A stretch of DNA of 64,000 nucleotides. It comes from Agrobacterium rubi TR3 = NBRC 13261. Lineage in GTDB: Bacteria > Pseudomonadota > Alphaproteobacteria > Rhizobiales > Rhizobiaceae. The translations under genes and the position numbers were made by a program. Of the stretch, positions 16,480 to 25,510 are shown in pieces. Position 1 is the first letter of the stretch. Each line of letters opens with the position of its first letter. The DNA is taken from NCBI RefSeq assembly GCF_000739935.1, contig NZ_BBJU01000011.1:1-64000 (forward strand). Reading direction: 5' to 3'. Below the pieces are notes generated by a model. It was not told where the DNA came from. It searched no databases and saw only the letters and a program-made list of their open reading frames with translations.

Positions 16480-18192
16480 ATGAGCGACATGAATTTGAGC
16501 CGCCAGGAACCGCGTATCATACAGCGCCCCTGGCTTGCCTCATACCCGCAGGGTGTGCCTGCGGAGCTTCCCGATCTCGGTTATGCTTCCCTTGTAGAGC
16601 TTCTGGAAAAAAGCTGTGCGCTTTATGCGGATCGCAAAGCATTTTCCAGCATGGGCAAATCGCTTACCTACCGTCAGCTTGAAGAGCAGACGCGCAAAAT
16701 CGGTGCATGGCTGCAAAAGATCGGCCTCGAAAAAGGTGACCGCGTTGCGGTGATGATGCCGAACATTCTCCAGAACCCCGTTGCGACCTATGCCATTCTC
16801 CGGGCGGGGCTGACGGTGGTCAACGTCAATCCGCTCTATACGCCGCGAGAGCTTGCGCATCAACTCAAGGATTCTGGTGCCAAGGCCTTGTTCGTGCTGG
16901 AAAATTTTGCCCATGTCGTTCAGCAGACGCTGCCGCATACCGACGTCAAACATGTTGTTGTCGCCACGATGGGCGATCTGCTCGGCCTCAAGGGCCATAT
17001 CGTAAACCTTGTGGTGCGCAAGGTCAAAAAGATGGTGCCCGCCTATTCCCTGCCACAGGCGGTCAGCTTCAAGGACGTTCTCAAACAATCGCAGAATCTG
17101 CAGCTGAAGCCGGCGCAGATTGGCCGCAACGACGTGGCTTTTCTGCAATATACCGGCGGCACGACGGGCATCTCCAAGGGCGCGGTTCTGACCCACGCCA
17201 ACCTTTTAGCCAACAAGTCGCAGATATCGCTGTGGATGGACGCCGTCTTCCTGCATAAGACGCGGCCGGAGGTGCTCAATTTCATTTGCGCGCTCCCGCT
17301 TTATCATATCTTCGCATTGACGGTGAATTCGCTGATGGGCGTGGCACTTGGCGGCCACAACCTGCTGATCGCAAACCCGCGTGACATTCCCGGCTTCGTC
17401 AAGGAGCTTTCCGGCTATACGCCACACGTCTTCCCGGCCATCAACACGCTGTTCAACGCGCTGTTGAACAATGAGGATTTTCGCAAACTGGACCTTTCCT
17501 CATTGGTTCTGGTGATGGGTGGTGGCATGTCGGTGCAACGGCCCGTGGCCGAGCGCTGGGCGTCCGTCACCGGCACCCATATTTGCGAAGGTTATGGCCT
17601 CTCGGAAACCTCGCCCGTTGCAACCGTCAACCCTCTGGGCCAAAGCGACTTCAGCGGCACCATCGGCCTTCCCGTGCCATCGACCGATATCGACATTCGC
17701 GACGATGACGGCAACAGTCTTGGTCTTGGCGAAGTGGGCGAAATCTGTATTCGCGGGCCACAGGTGATGGCGGGTTACTGGCAGCGCCCGGATGAAACCG
17801 CCAAGGTGATGACACCGGACGGCTTCTTCCGTTCCGGCGACATGGGTTTTCTGGACGAGAAGGGCTACACCAAGATTGTGGACCGCAAGAAGGACATGAT
17901 CCTGGTATCCGGCTTCAACGTCTACCCCAATGAAATCGAGGAAGTGGCCGCAGGCCACCCTGGCGTGCAGGAATGTGCGGCCGTAGGCGTGACGGACGAA
18001 CATTCCGGCGAGGCGGTGAAGCTGTATGTGGTCAAAAAGGACCCGGCACTGACGGCAGAAGATTTGAAAGCCTTCTGTGCCATCAGCCTGACCAACTACA
18101 AGCGCCCCAAGCATATCGAGTTCATCGCGGAATTGCCCAAGACCAATGTCGGCAAGATCCTGCGCCGTGAACTTCGGAAGCTGGCTAACTGA
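16480..18192 (+). CDS. fadD: Long-chain fatty acid-CoA ligase FadD
   Basis: This 570-residue acyl-CoA synthetase activates fatty acids with ATP and CoA for beta-oxidation. The AMP-binding motif YTGGTTGISKGA is near residues 224-235, the conserved GYGLSETSP near 370, and the C-terminal VDRKKDMILVSGFNVYP hinge and K in TNVGKILRRELR are intact. The ATG at 16480 is chosen because GGGAGGA precedes it by 5 bases. It stands alone between the iron operon and pgi. Confidence 0.94.
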   Translation: MSDMNLSRQEPRIIQRPWLASYPQGVPAELPDLGYASLVELLEKSCALYADRKAFSSMGKSLTYRQLEEQTRKIGAWLQKIGLEKGDRVAVMMPNILQNPVATYAILRAGLTVVNVNPLYTPRELAHQLKDSGAKALFVLENFAHVVQQTLPHTDVKHVVVATMGDLLGLKGHIVNLVVRKVKKMVPAYSLPQAVSFKDVLKQSQNLQLKPAQIGRNDVAFLQYTGGTTGISKGAVLTHANLLANKSQISLWMDAVFLHKTRPEVLNFICALPLYHIFALTVNSLMGVALGGHNLLIANPRDIPGFVKELSGYTPHVFPAINTLFNALLNNEDFRKLDLSSLVLVMGGGMSVQRPVAERWASVTGTHICEGYGLSETSPVATVNPLGQSDFSGTIGLPVPSTDIDIRDDDGNSLGLGEVGEICIRGPQVMAGYWQRPDETAKVMTPDGFFRSGDMGFLDEKGYTKIVDRKKDMILVSGFNVYPNEIEEVAAGHPGVQECAAVGVTDEHSGEAVKLYVVKKDPALTAEDLKAFCAISLTNYKRPKHIEFIAELPKTNVGKILRRELRKLAN

Positions 18193-18299
18193 TTGGTGTG
18201 CTTTGCCATATTTCAATCGATTCGCGTGATCGCGCCTTGATTTAGCCCGATGAACAAGAATAGTTTCCTCATCCTTCCCCGGAGCATGAGGAGCATTCC

Positions 18300-19928
18300 A
18301 TGCAGGCCATCGTCGAAAACCTGAAATCCGCCGCCGAAAAGACCAAGGCCACCGATCTTCGTGCCGCCTTCGCCGCCGACCACACACGCTTCGAGCACTT
18401 CAGCGTGCGTTTCGATGATCTGTTCATGGATTACTCCAAATGCGCCGTAAATGAAGAGGTGCTGGCGCTGCTCGAAAAGCTGGCCATCGACGGCGGCGTC
18501 GAGACCAAGCGCGACGAAATGTTCTCCGGCAAAGAGATCAACTTTACCGAGGGCCGCGCCGTTCTCCATACCGCCTTGCGCAACCGCTCCAACACGCCTG
18601 TCATGGCCGATGGCAAGGATGTGATGGCGGATGTGAACGGCGTTTTGGCCGCCATGGGCAAATTTGCCGATGCCATCCGTTCCGGTGCACTCAAGGGTGC
18701 GACGGGCAAACAAATCACAGATATCGTCAACATCGGTATAGGCGGCTCCGATCTCGGCCCGGTCATGGCAACACTGGCGCTGGCGCCTTTCCATGATGGC
18801 CCGCGTGCCCATTTCGTTTCAAACATAGATGGCGCGCATATTGCCGACACGCTGAAGCAGATCGATCCGGAAACATCGCTCTTCATCATCGCATCGAAGA
18901 CCTTCACCACCATCGAAACAATGACGAATGCGGCGACAGCCCGCAAGTTCATCGCCGACGCGCTGGGTGAAGACGCCGTGAAGCACCACTTCTGCGCGGT
19001 TTCCACGGCCCTCGACAAGGTGGCAAAGTTCGGCATCGACGGTGACCGCGTCTTCGGTTTCTGGGATTGGGTGGGCGGTCGCTACTCCATCTGGTCGGCC
19101 ATCGGCCTGCCGCTGATGATTGCCATTGGTCCTGACAATTTCGGCAAGTTTCTGGATGGCGCACACGCCATGGACGTGCATTTCCGGGAAGCGCCGGTGC
19201 GCCAGAACCTGCCTATGCTGCTCGGCCTCATCGGCTTTTACCATCGCAATGTCCTGGATTACCCGACCCGCGCCATCCTGCCCTACGACCAGCGCCTATC
19301 GCGCTTCCCTGCCTATCTGCAACAGCTGGATATGGAATCCAACGGCAAGGGCGTGACCATCGATGGCACCCCGGTCGAGGGGCAATCCGGTCCGGTCGTG
19401 TGGGGCGAGCCAGGCACCAATGGCCAGCACGCTTTCTACCAGCTCATCCACCAGGGCACGAGCGTCATTCCGACGGAATTCATGATTGCTGCGAACGGCT
19501 TCGAGCCGGAATTGCGCCACCAGCACCAGTTGCTTATCGCCAATTGCCTTGCGCAATCGGAAGCACTGATGAAGGGCCGCACGCTGGCGGAGGCAAAGGA
19601 ACAGCTGACCTCCAAGGGCATGGACGACAAAAAGGCTGATTTCATCGCGCCGCACCGGGTCTTCACCGGCAACCGCCCGTCGATCACCTTCGTCTATGAC
19701 ACGCTCACCCCGTTTGCGCTGGGTCGTCTGATTGCGCTTTACGAACACCGCGTCTTCGTTGAAGGCGTGCTGTTCCGCATCAACTCCTTCGACCAGTGGG
19801 GCGTGGAGCTTGGCAAGGAACTCGCGACCGGCCTGCTGCCGGTGGTGGAAGGCAAAGAAAGCGCTGAAGGACACGACAGCTCGACGCAGGGATTGGTTAA
19901 GACATTGTCGGGCCTGGCGAAGGCTTAA
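18300..19928 (+). CDS. pgi: Glucose-6-phosphate isomerase
   Basis: This 542-residue enzyme interconverts glucose-6-phosphate and fructose-6-phosphate. Both PGI signatures are seen: [20 protein letters not shown] (near residues 250-270) and GVELGKELA near the C-terminus, and the [10 protein letters not shown] sugar-phosphate site lies near residues 145-155. Length matches the bacterial 540-550 residue class. GGAGCATGAGGAG precedes the start and a strong terminator follows. Confidence 0.97.
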   Translation: MQAIVENLKSAAEKTKATDLRAAFAADHTRFEHFSVRFDDLFMDYSKCAVNEEVLALLEKLAIDGGVETKRDEMFSGKEINFTEGRAVLHTALRNRSNTPVMADGKDVMADVNGVLAAMGKFADAIRSGALKGATGKQITDIVNIGIGGSDLGPVMATLALAPFHDGPRAHFVSNIDGAHIADTLKQIDPETSLFIIASKTFTTIETMTNAATARKFIADALGEDAVKHHFCAVSTALDKVAKFGIDGDRVFGFWDWVGGRYSIWSAIGLPLMIAIGPDNFGKFLDGAHAMDVHFREAPVRQNLPMLLGLIGFYHRNVLDYPTRAILPYDQRLSRFPAYLQQLDMESNGKGVTIDGTPVEGQSGPVVWGEPGTNGQHAFYQLIHQGTSVIPTEFMIAANGFEPELRHQHQLLIANCLAQSEALMKGRTLAEAKEQLTSKGMDDKKADFIAPHRVFTGNRPSITFVYDTLTPFALGRLIALYEHRVFVEGVLFRINSFDQWGVELGKELATGLLPVVEGKESAEGHDSSTQGLVKTLSGLAKA

Positions 19929-19952
19929 ACGACGGCGGATATGGAACACGCA

Positions 19953-19981
19953 AAAGCCGGGGTTTGAGCCCCGGCTTTCTT
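19953..19981. terminator. Bidirectional rho-independent terminator
   Basis: AAAGCCGGGG-TTTGAG-CCCCGGCTTT is a perfect 10-base-pair stem followed by TCTTGTT. It ends pgi and serves the convergent MFS gene on the minus strand. Confidence 0.9.
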
Positions 19982-20004
19982 GTTGGGAAGGATCGCAGAA
20001 TGCG

Positions 20005-21207
20005 TCAGGCGACGCTGACCTGCGGTCGTGGCTTGACGCCCAGAATAATGCCGATGGCGGCAATGGCGAGGATCAACCCGCTTGTGGCGAAGACACTTGT
20101 TGCGCCGTTGAGATCGAAGATGATGCCGCCGACGGCAGCGCCCATGGCGATAGCGAACTGAATGGACGCCACCAGAAGGCCGCCTGCACTCTCGGCCTCA
20201 TCCGGAATGGTGCGTGCCAGCCATGTGGACCAGGACACCGGAACGGCACCGAACAGGAAGCCCCAGGCGGCAACCAGAACAGCGGCGAGCGGCAAAGGCG
20301 GATGGGTGGTGACGATCAGCAGAGCGATCACGGCCATCGACAGCGGCAAGGCGGCCAGCGAGACCTTCAAGCTGCGGTTGATCAACGATCCGGCCAGAAG
20401 CGTGCCGATGAAATTGGCAAGCCCGAACCCCAGCAGCAGCGCCGACACCATGCCGATGCCCGCACCGATATCCGCTTCCAGATAAGGCCGCAGATAGGTG
20501 AAGAAGGCGAAATGACCGCCGAAGACCAGCGTTGCCGCCGCCAAACCGAGTGCAATGCCGGGTCTGGCGAGCACCACGCCAAGCGTCTTGATGCTGCTGG
20601 TGCCGGTGGCGGGCAGCTTGGGCAATGTCAGGAACTGCATGACGAACGCCACGACGCCCAACAGTGCCGTCAGCACGAAGACGGAGCGCCAGCCGGCAAG
20701 TTCACCCACATAGCTGCCGACGGGGGCGGCAACGATGGTGGCCGCCGACACACCGCTGAAGATCATCGACAATGCGCGCGGAATGCTGGCGGGCGGCACC
20801 AGGCGGATGACGATGGCCGTGGACATGGCCCAGAAACCGCCGAGTGCCACGCCCAGCAGCAGACGCCCGATCAAAAGCATGGTCAGCCCGGGAGACGCTG
20901 CCACCATCAGGTTGGAGATGACGAGCAGGGCGGAGAAAAACATCATCAGATGTCGTCGGTCGATGCGCTGGGCGACCGAGGTAATCAACAGGCTGGCCAT
21001 CATGCCGACAACGGCGGTCACCGTGACGGCCTGTCCGGCGGCACCTTCGGTGATGCCAAGTTCGGCGGCAATTGGCGTCAGCAGGCTGGCGGGCAGAAAC
21101 TCTGCTGTCACAAGCCCGAAAACGCCCAGCGCCATGGAGGTAACCGCACCCCAGGCAGGCGTTTGCGGGCTTCCATCGGCGGAAGCGGGATTAAACGTCG
21201 GGTTCAT
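20005..21207 (-). CDS. MFS transporter (DHA1-type exporter)
   Basis: This 400-residue protein has about twelve membrane helices and the MFS loop between helices 2 and 3 (SVAQRIDRRHLM). It resembles the DHA1 sugar/drug efflux group (AraJ/YdhP-like). The ATG beginning MNPTFNPASADG is chosen because AGGACACGACT precedes it; the frame is open 35 codons further but that overlaps the divergent regulator. The divergent AraC-type gene, 78 bases away, is the likely regulator. Substrate cannot be told from sequence. Confidence 0.87.
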   Translation of the reverse strand: MNPTFNPASADGSPQTPAWGAVTSMALGVFGLVTAEFLPASLLTPIAAELGITEGAAGQAVTVTAVVGMMASLLITSVAQRIDRRHLMMFFSALLVISNLMVAASPGLTMLLIGRLLLGVALGGFWAMSTAIVIRLVPPASIPRALSMIFSGVSAATIVAAPVGSYVGELAGWRSVFVLTALLGVVAFVMQFLTLPKLPATGTSSIKTLGVVLARPGIALGLAAATLVFGGHFAFFTYLRPYLEADIGAGIGMVSALLLGFGLANFIGTLLAGSLINRSLKVSLAALPLSMAVIALLIVTTHPPLPLAAVLVAAWGFLFGAVPVSWSTWLARTIPDEAESAGGLLVASIQFAIAMGAAVGGIIFDLNGATSVFATSGLILAIAAIGIILGVKPRPQVSVA

Positions 21208-21285
21208 AGTCGTGTCCTTTGGGAGGATGAGAATGAACTCACCATAAACTGGACTTTCCGGACGATCTATGCCACATAATCCGAC

Positions 21286-22266
21286 ATGCTTGATCGAACG
21301 TCCGAAAATCATGGGTCACCCGATACCGATCTCGTCAGCGAATTGCTGATGGGCATGCGGCTTGTCGGGCTGGATTACCGCCGCATCGAGGCCGCCGCCC
21401 CCTTTGGCTTGGGCTTTGGTGAGGTGGAGGGCCGCGCGCAATTTCACTTCGTGGCACGCGGTCCCGTCTATCTGCGAACGCCATCTGGCACCATCAACAC
21501 CATGAACACGGGCGATGCCGTATTGCTGCCGCGGGGTGGGGCGCATTCGCTGGTTTCGAGCCCTGATATGCCGTGCCAGAACATACGCTTACTGGATGCA
21601 GCACCGCTGTGCAATTCGGTGAGCGCGATCAAGACCTGCAATCCCGAAACTCCGGCCGAACAGCGCATCCTGGTTTTCAGCGGCTGCATGGAGTTTGATC
21701 TTGGGGGGCTGCATCCGCTTGTCGGCCTGATGCCGGAGGTGATGTTCGTCAGCACGTTGATTACCCGCTACCCCGAACTGCTGCCGATGCTGGAAGCGAT
21801 GGAGCGAGAAACGCGGCAGGCGCGCGCAGGTTTCGCCGGTATTCTGGCCCGGCTTGCGGATGTGGTGGCCGCCTTTATCGTGCGGGCCTGGGTGGAATGC
21901 GGCTGTGGCGATTCCTCCGGCTGGATCGCAGCCCTGCGCGACCCGCGCCTTGGTCGCGTCATTCTCGCCATTCACAACAATCCCGGCCATGACTGGTCTC
22001 TTGCCGAACTCGCCAGCCAGATGGGCGCATCACGCTCCGTTTTTGCCGAACGTTTTTTGGAGGTCACCGGCGTCACACCGCTGCGATATCTCACCGAACT
22101 GCGCATGCGCCTTGCCTCGCAGTGGATCGGCAAGGAGCACATGGCCATTGAAACCGCGGCCATCAAGCTTGGCTACGGCTCCCAAGCCGCCTTCAGCCGT
22201 GCCTTCAAACGCATCATCGGCCACCCGCCGGGGTCTTTGACCGCAAGGGGAAACCTGCACGGATAA
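21286..22266 (+). CDS. AraC-family transcriptional regulator with cupin sensor domain
   Basis: This 326-residue protein has an N-terminal cupin-type ligand domain (about 10-200, Cupin_6-like; TGDAVLLPRGGAHSL) and a C-terminal double helix-turn-helix (about 220-320; SLAELASQMGASRSVFAERF and AAIKLGYGSQAAFSRAFKR). It is divergent from the MFS exporter gene and most probably controls it from the 78-base shared interval. The inducer is unknown. Confidence 0.88.
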   Translation: MLDRTSENHGSPDTDLVSELLMGMRLVGLDYRRIEAAAPFGLGFGEVEGRAQFHFVARGPVYLRTPSGTINTMNTGDAVLLPRGGAHSLVSSPDMPCQNIRLLDAAPLCNSVSAIKTCNPETPAEQRILVFSGCMEFDLGGLHPLVGLMPEVMFVSTLITRYPELLPMLEAMERETRQARAGFAGILARLADVVAAFIVRAWVECGCGDSSGWIAALRDPRLGRVILAIHNNPGHDWSLAELASQMGASRSVFAERFLEVTGVTPLRYLTELRMRLASQWIGKEHMAIETAAIKLGYGSQAAFSRAFKRIIGHPPGSLTARGNLHG

Positions 22267-22290
22267 CGCCATTCATTGTAGATCTCAGCA

Positions 22291-22322
22291 AAAACCCGCC
22301 GAGTGACCGGCGGGTTTTGTTG
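22291..22322. terminator. Bidirectional rho-independent terminator
   Basis: AAAACCCGCC and GGCGGGTTTT form a 10-base-pair stem around GAGTGACC, followed by TGTTGTTTT. It ends the AraC-type gene and the convergent symporter gene. Confidence 0.85.
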
Positions 22323-22344
22323 TTTTCAGCAATGATCGAGACAC

Positions 22345-23697
22345 TTACTCCGCAGGCGCCACGGTTGGATCGAGCGCATCGATGCCCTCTTGCCGATCAT
22401 AAGCTGCCTGATCGAGAATACCCTGACGCTTTGCCACGATAGTGGGGATCAACGCCTGTCCAGCCACGTTGACCGCCGTGCGGCCCATATCGAGGATCGG
22501 ATCGACCGCCAGCAGCAGACCGACGCCTTGCAACGGCAGCCCAAGCGTGGACAGCGTCAGCGTCAACATCACGGTCGCGCCCGTCAGGCCCGCCGTTGCA
22601 GCCGAGCCCAGAACCGAGACGAAGGCGATCAGCACATATTCCTGAATACCGAGCGGCACGCCGTAAAACTGCGCGACGAAGATGGCGGAGATTGCCGGAT
22701 AGATGGCAGCGCAGCCATCCATCTTGGTTGTTGCACCCAGCGGCACGGCAAAGGCGGCATATTCACGCGGCACACCGAGATTGCACTCCGTGACCTGCTC
22801 TGTCACCGGCAGCGTGCCGATCGAGGAGCGGGAAACGAAGGCCAGCTGGATGGCGGGCCACGCGCCGGAAAAGAAGCGGACCGGGTTCAGCCCGTTGGCC
22901 GCAAGAATGATGGGGTAGACGACGAAAAGAACGATGGCGAGGCCGATATAGATCGCCGCTGAATACCAGCCAAGCGACGCCAGCGCCTCCCAGCCATAGA
23001 CGGCAACCGCATTGCCCAGAAGGCCGATCGTGCCGATCGGCGTCAGCCGGATGACCCACCACAAAATCTTGCGCGTAATCGCCAGCAGCGAGCGGTTGAA
23101 AGCCAGAAACGGCTCTGCCTTCTCACCCACCTGCAAAGCGGCGATGCCGACGGCAATCGAGATCACCAGAATTTGCAGCACATTGAAATTGAGCGCAGTG
23201 GTAGCGCCACCCTGAGTAATCTTGGTGGATGCTTGAAGACCCAGCAGGTTGGCCGGGATCAGCCCTTTGAGAAAATCGAGCCACGAACCTGTGCTGGAAG
23301 GGACCGCCGCAGCCGTCGCCGCAACGCCCGAGTTGATGCCCGGCTGGATCAACAGCCCAAGCGTGATGCCGATGAGAACGGCAATCAGAGCCGTGATCGC
23401 AAACCACAACAGCGTCTGCCACACCAGCCGCGCCGCATTGTTCAACTCCCGCAGATTTGCGATGCTGGCGACAATGGCGGTGAAAATCAGCAGGGGCACG
23501 AGCGCGCGCAGCAGCTGAACGAAAATCGTGCCAATGGTCGACAGCGTCTGAACCAACCAATTCGGCCCCGCCTCGGTCGCGCCCATCTGCCGGGCGATAT
23601 AGCCCAGCACGAGGCCAACGACCATGGCGGCAAAAACCTGAAAGCCGAACGAGGTGTAGAAGGGCTTATGTGCCCGTGTGGTGGATGAAGCAGACAT
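22345..23697 (-). CDS. Dicarboxylate/amino acid:cation symporter (DAACS family)
   Basis: This 450-residue membrane protein belongs to the GltP/DctA family, which couples uptake of glutamate or C4-dicarboxylates to protons or sodium. The serine-rich hairpin VSRSSIGTLPVTEQV (HP1) and the MDGCAAIYPAISAIF segment (helix 7, normally NMDG) are visible. The start MSASSTTRAHKP is chosen; a frame extension of 17 codons lacks support. The closest known subgroup is uncertain, so no symbol is given. Confidence 0.9.
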   Translation of the reverse strand: MSASSTTRAHKPFYTSFGFQVFAAMVVGLVLGYIARQMGATEAGPNWLVQTLSTIGTIFVQLLRALVPLLIFTAIVASIANLRELNNAARLVWQTLLWFAITALIAVLIGITLGLLIQPGINSGVAATAAAVPSSTGSWLDFLKGLIPANLLGLQASTKITQGGATTALNFNVLQILVISIAVGIAALQVGEKAEPFLAFNRSLLAITRKILWWVIRLTPIGTIGLLGNAVAVYGWEALASLGWYSAAIYIGLAIVLFVVYPIILAANGLNPVRFFSGAWPAIQLAFVSRSSIGTLPVTEQVTECNLGVPREYAAFAVPLGATTKMDGCAAIYPAISAIFVAQFYGVPLGIQEYVLIAFVSVLGSAATAGLTGATVMLTLTLSTLGLPLQGVGLLLAVDPILDMGRTAVNVAGQALIPTIVAKRQGILDQAAYDRQEGIDALDPTVAPAE

Positions 23698-23773
23698 TTT
23701 GCATTCCGTGAGAACGAGGCTAAAAATTTTGCTTGTATTGACCAACAACCGTTATTTTTTGAGAAGACTGCAA

Positions 23774-24556
23774 TCAATTATGCGCCGTACGGCGAATTTC
23801 TTCTGCAAGCTCATCAACCTCGTCCATCCTGAATAGTTTGGCTCCTACCCGCTCAAAATCCTCACGAAGATTTTCAGCGAAACTGTCGGACTGAGATCCA
23901 AACTCAGCTACGACGATCAACCGCTTCGCAAGGTGTTCGCGAAGTGCTTTGCCTTCCAATACACGCTTGCCAGCCTCCGCAAGTCCGCGGCTCGGTGTGT
24001 CAAAGCGCGCAGAATCAATGAGATTATAGACGCCATTTTGATACCCGTAGTCAGCTTGGATGCTAACACCATATTGTTCGATATGCACGGGCTCAGGTCG
24101 CTTATCGAGTAGTTGAAGAACCCCCGCCTCACGGAAAGCGCTGGTCAGCAAAGTATTAATCCGCTCAATTTTTCTCGGGTGAACATCCCAGGCGACCAAA
24201 TCACGAAATAATTTATCCGCTATCACTGCAGGCCGATCACCAGCCACCGAGTTCAATGGTGTTAGGCGAAATAAGTCGGCACGCTTTGAATTGAAGTTGT
24301 CGACGGAAGACACTGACACACCGGTTCGAGCGAAATGATGCTTTACCCTCTCAGAGAAATCATGGAGAGCGCGCTTCAAAAAAGTTGCATTAATTTCGCC
24401 GAAAAATTTCTTTACTCGCGAAAGATCGTCGGCGATCTTAAATGATATCTCACCGTTGCCCACATCAAAGACAGCGACCCCAGCGTTCACATATTCGAAA
24501 CGGTCTGGAAACGGGCTAAACTGAATGATGCTATAGAAAAGTTTCAAAGCCTCCAT
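23774..24556 (-). CDS. DUF3037 family protein, partner of a HipA-like kinase
   Basis: This 260-residue protein has an N-terminal DUF3037 region (about 1-120; MEALKLFYSIIQFSPFPDRF and NAGVAVFDVGNGE) and a C-terminal alpha/beta part with LIVVAEFGSQSD and the acidic DEVDELAEEIRR tail. Function is unknown. The start is fixed by AAGGAGG directly upstream and it begins one base after the stop of the kinase gene, so the two form a tight pair. Base composition is visibly AT-richer than flanking genes (about 45% G+C by my count in 24361-24480), pointing to horizontal acquisition. DUF3037 genes next to HipA-like genes are a recurring pair in bacteria. Confidence 0.8.
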   Translation of the reverse strand: MEALKLFYSIIQFSPFPDRFEYVNAGVAVFDVGNGEISFKIADDLSRVKKFFGEINATFLKRALHDFSERVKHHFARTGVSVSSVDNFNSKRADLFRLTPLNSVAGDRPAVIADKLFRDLVAWDVHPRKIERINTLLTSAFREAGVLQLLDKRPEPVHIEQYGVSIQADYGYQNGVYNLIDSARFDTPSRGLAEAGKRVLEGKALREHLAKRLIVVAEFGSQSDSFAENLREDFERVGAKLFRMDEVDELAEEIRRTAHN

Positions 24557-24557
24557 T

Positions 24558-25379
24558 TTAAACCTCCTTTCCTTCAAGATCCATTTCAAACTGGTCAAAA
24601 ATCGCACTCGGTAACCAACGCCGCATTCTGGCAGCACGTTCAACCAGCAACTCCGCAAGCGTGTCTGCAAGTCGGGTACTAAAGCCCCACTCGGCCGGAG
24701 ACGAACGGCATACATCCCTTATGTCACTCGGCGCTAGAGAGCAAACGACATTAATAGCCGATTCCACGTCTCTACGTCGTAGCATTGGAGCGAACTCGTT
24801 AAACAATCCATAAACCAGTTCTTCATTTGCCCAACCCGCATTGATTTCACCTTCCAACGTGGTCTCGGCGAAAGCATGACTGTGGTCAATAACGAGCAAT
24901 TTTGACTTCTGCTTGTCAGGTATAATCAAGATGTTGTCATAGTTAGTGACGCCGCCGGGTATATCATCTGAGAACCGGTCCTTGTTGCGTACCCATGTAT
25001 CAAACACGACAAGCCGCGCAATGTCTCTGGGATCTCTCAAATTTCGCAGAAGCTGGGAGTTTGGAGAAAGCGTGGTTGCAGGCTCCCAACGAGAAAAGAA
25101 TGCCGGCCCAGATTTCGCGGTTATAAAAGGATCTCGAGTCGCAATTTCGGGGATACGCTCTACGGCGAAGTCTGGAGTTCTGAGACCAACCATTGCCGCA
25201 AGTTCGGCAGCGAGTAATTCGGCGACGAGGGCATCTTCTCCTTGAGCATTTCCAATGTATTTAAGCAAAGCCAGACCAATATCAGTAACGACCAATAGAG
25301 GTTTAGTGCTGGTATTTAGCACATCGTTCACACGCTCGATGCGCGTCGGCTGCCAACTTTCCCCGGCCCGTAATTCCAT
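24558..25379 (-). CDS. HipA-like kinase domain protein (HipA_2 type)
   Basis: This 273-residue protein resembles the stand-alone HipA-like kinase fold. Candidate kinase residues are K40 in LLKYIGN, a catalytic-loop-like FDTWVRNKDR (D127 to R135) with N149 in TNYDNIL, and D165 in VIDHSHAF as the metal-binding aspartate. It lacks the N-terminal subdomain of classic HipA (about 440 residues) and there is no hipB-like DNA-binding antitoxin next to it. It heads the pair with the DUF3037 gene. An inverted repeat at 25381-25406 pairs its ribosome binding site. Substrate and role are unknown; toxin, defence or signalling roles are all possible. Confidence 0.78.
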   Translation of the reverse strand: MELRAGESWQPTRIERVNDVLNTSTKPLLVVTDIGLALLKYIGNAQGEDALVAELLAAELAAMVGLRTPDFAVERIPEIATRDPFITAKSGPAFFSRWEPATTLSPNSQLLRNLRDPRDIARLVVFDTWVRNKDRFSDDIPGGVTNYDNILIIPDKQKSKLLVIDHSHAFAETTLEGEINAGWANEELVYGLFNEFAPMLRRRDVESAINVVCSLAPSDIRDVCRSSPAEWGFSTRLADTLAELLVERAARMRRWLPSAIFDQFEMDLEGKEV

Positions 25380-25380
25380 C

Positions 25381-25406
25381 CCACCTCACTCTCGCTAATT
25401 AGGTGG
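25381..25406 (-). promoter_or_regulatory. Inverted repeat that could mask the ribosome binding site of the HipA-like gene
   Basis: CCACCT at 25381-25386 is complementary to AGGTGG at 25401-25406. On the minus strand the proximal arm (AGGTGG, 25386-25381) is the purine-rich stretch immediately before the ATG. A hairpin would therefore hide the ribosome binding site. Confidence 0.45.
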
Positions 25407-25510
25407 TATACTACGTGTAGGACAACTTCAATTGTGTGGTGCAAAACGGTTAGCTACCCACCGCACCTCGGCCACTATGTACTAATCAGCTATTAGAGAG
25501 CTTTTCTAAA

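Noticed and set aside
19732-21279. A 515-codon plus-strand frame running out of pgi and opposite the MFS gene.
   Set aside because: It crosses the pgi end and terminator and its product is low-complexity; the MFS exporter on the other strand is clearly the gene.
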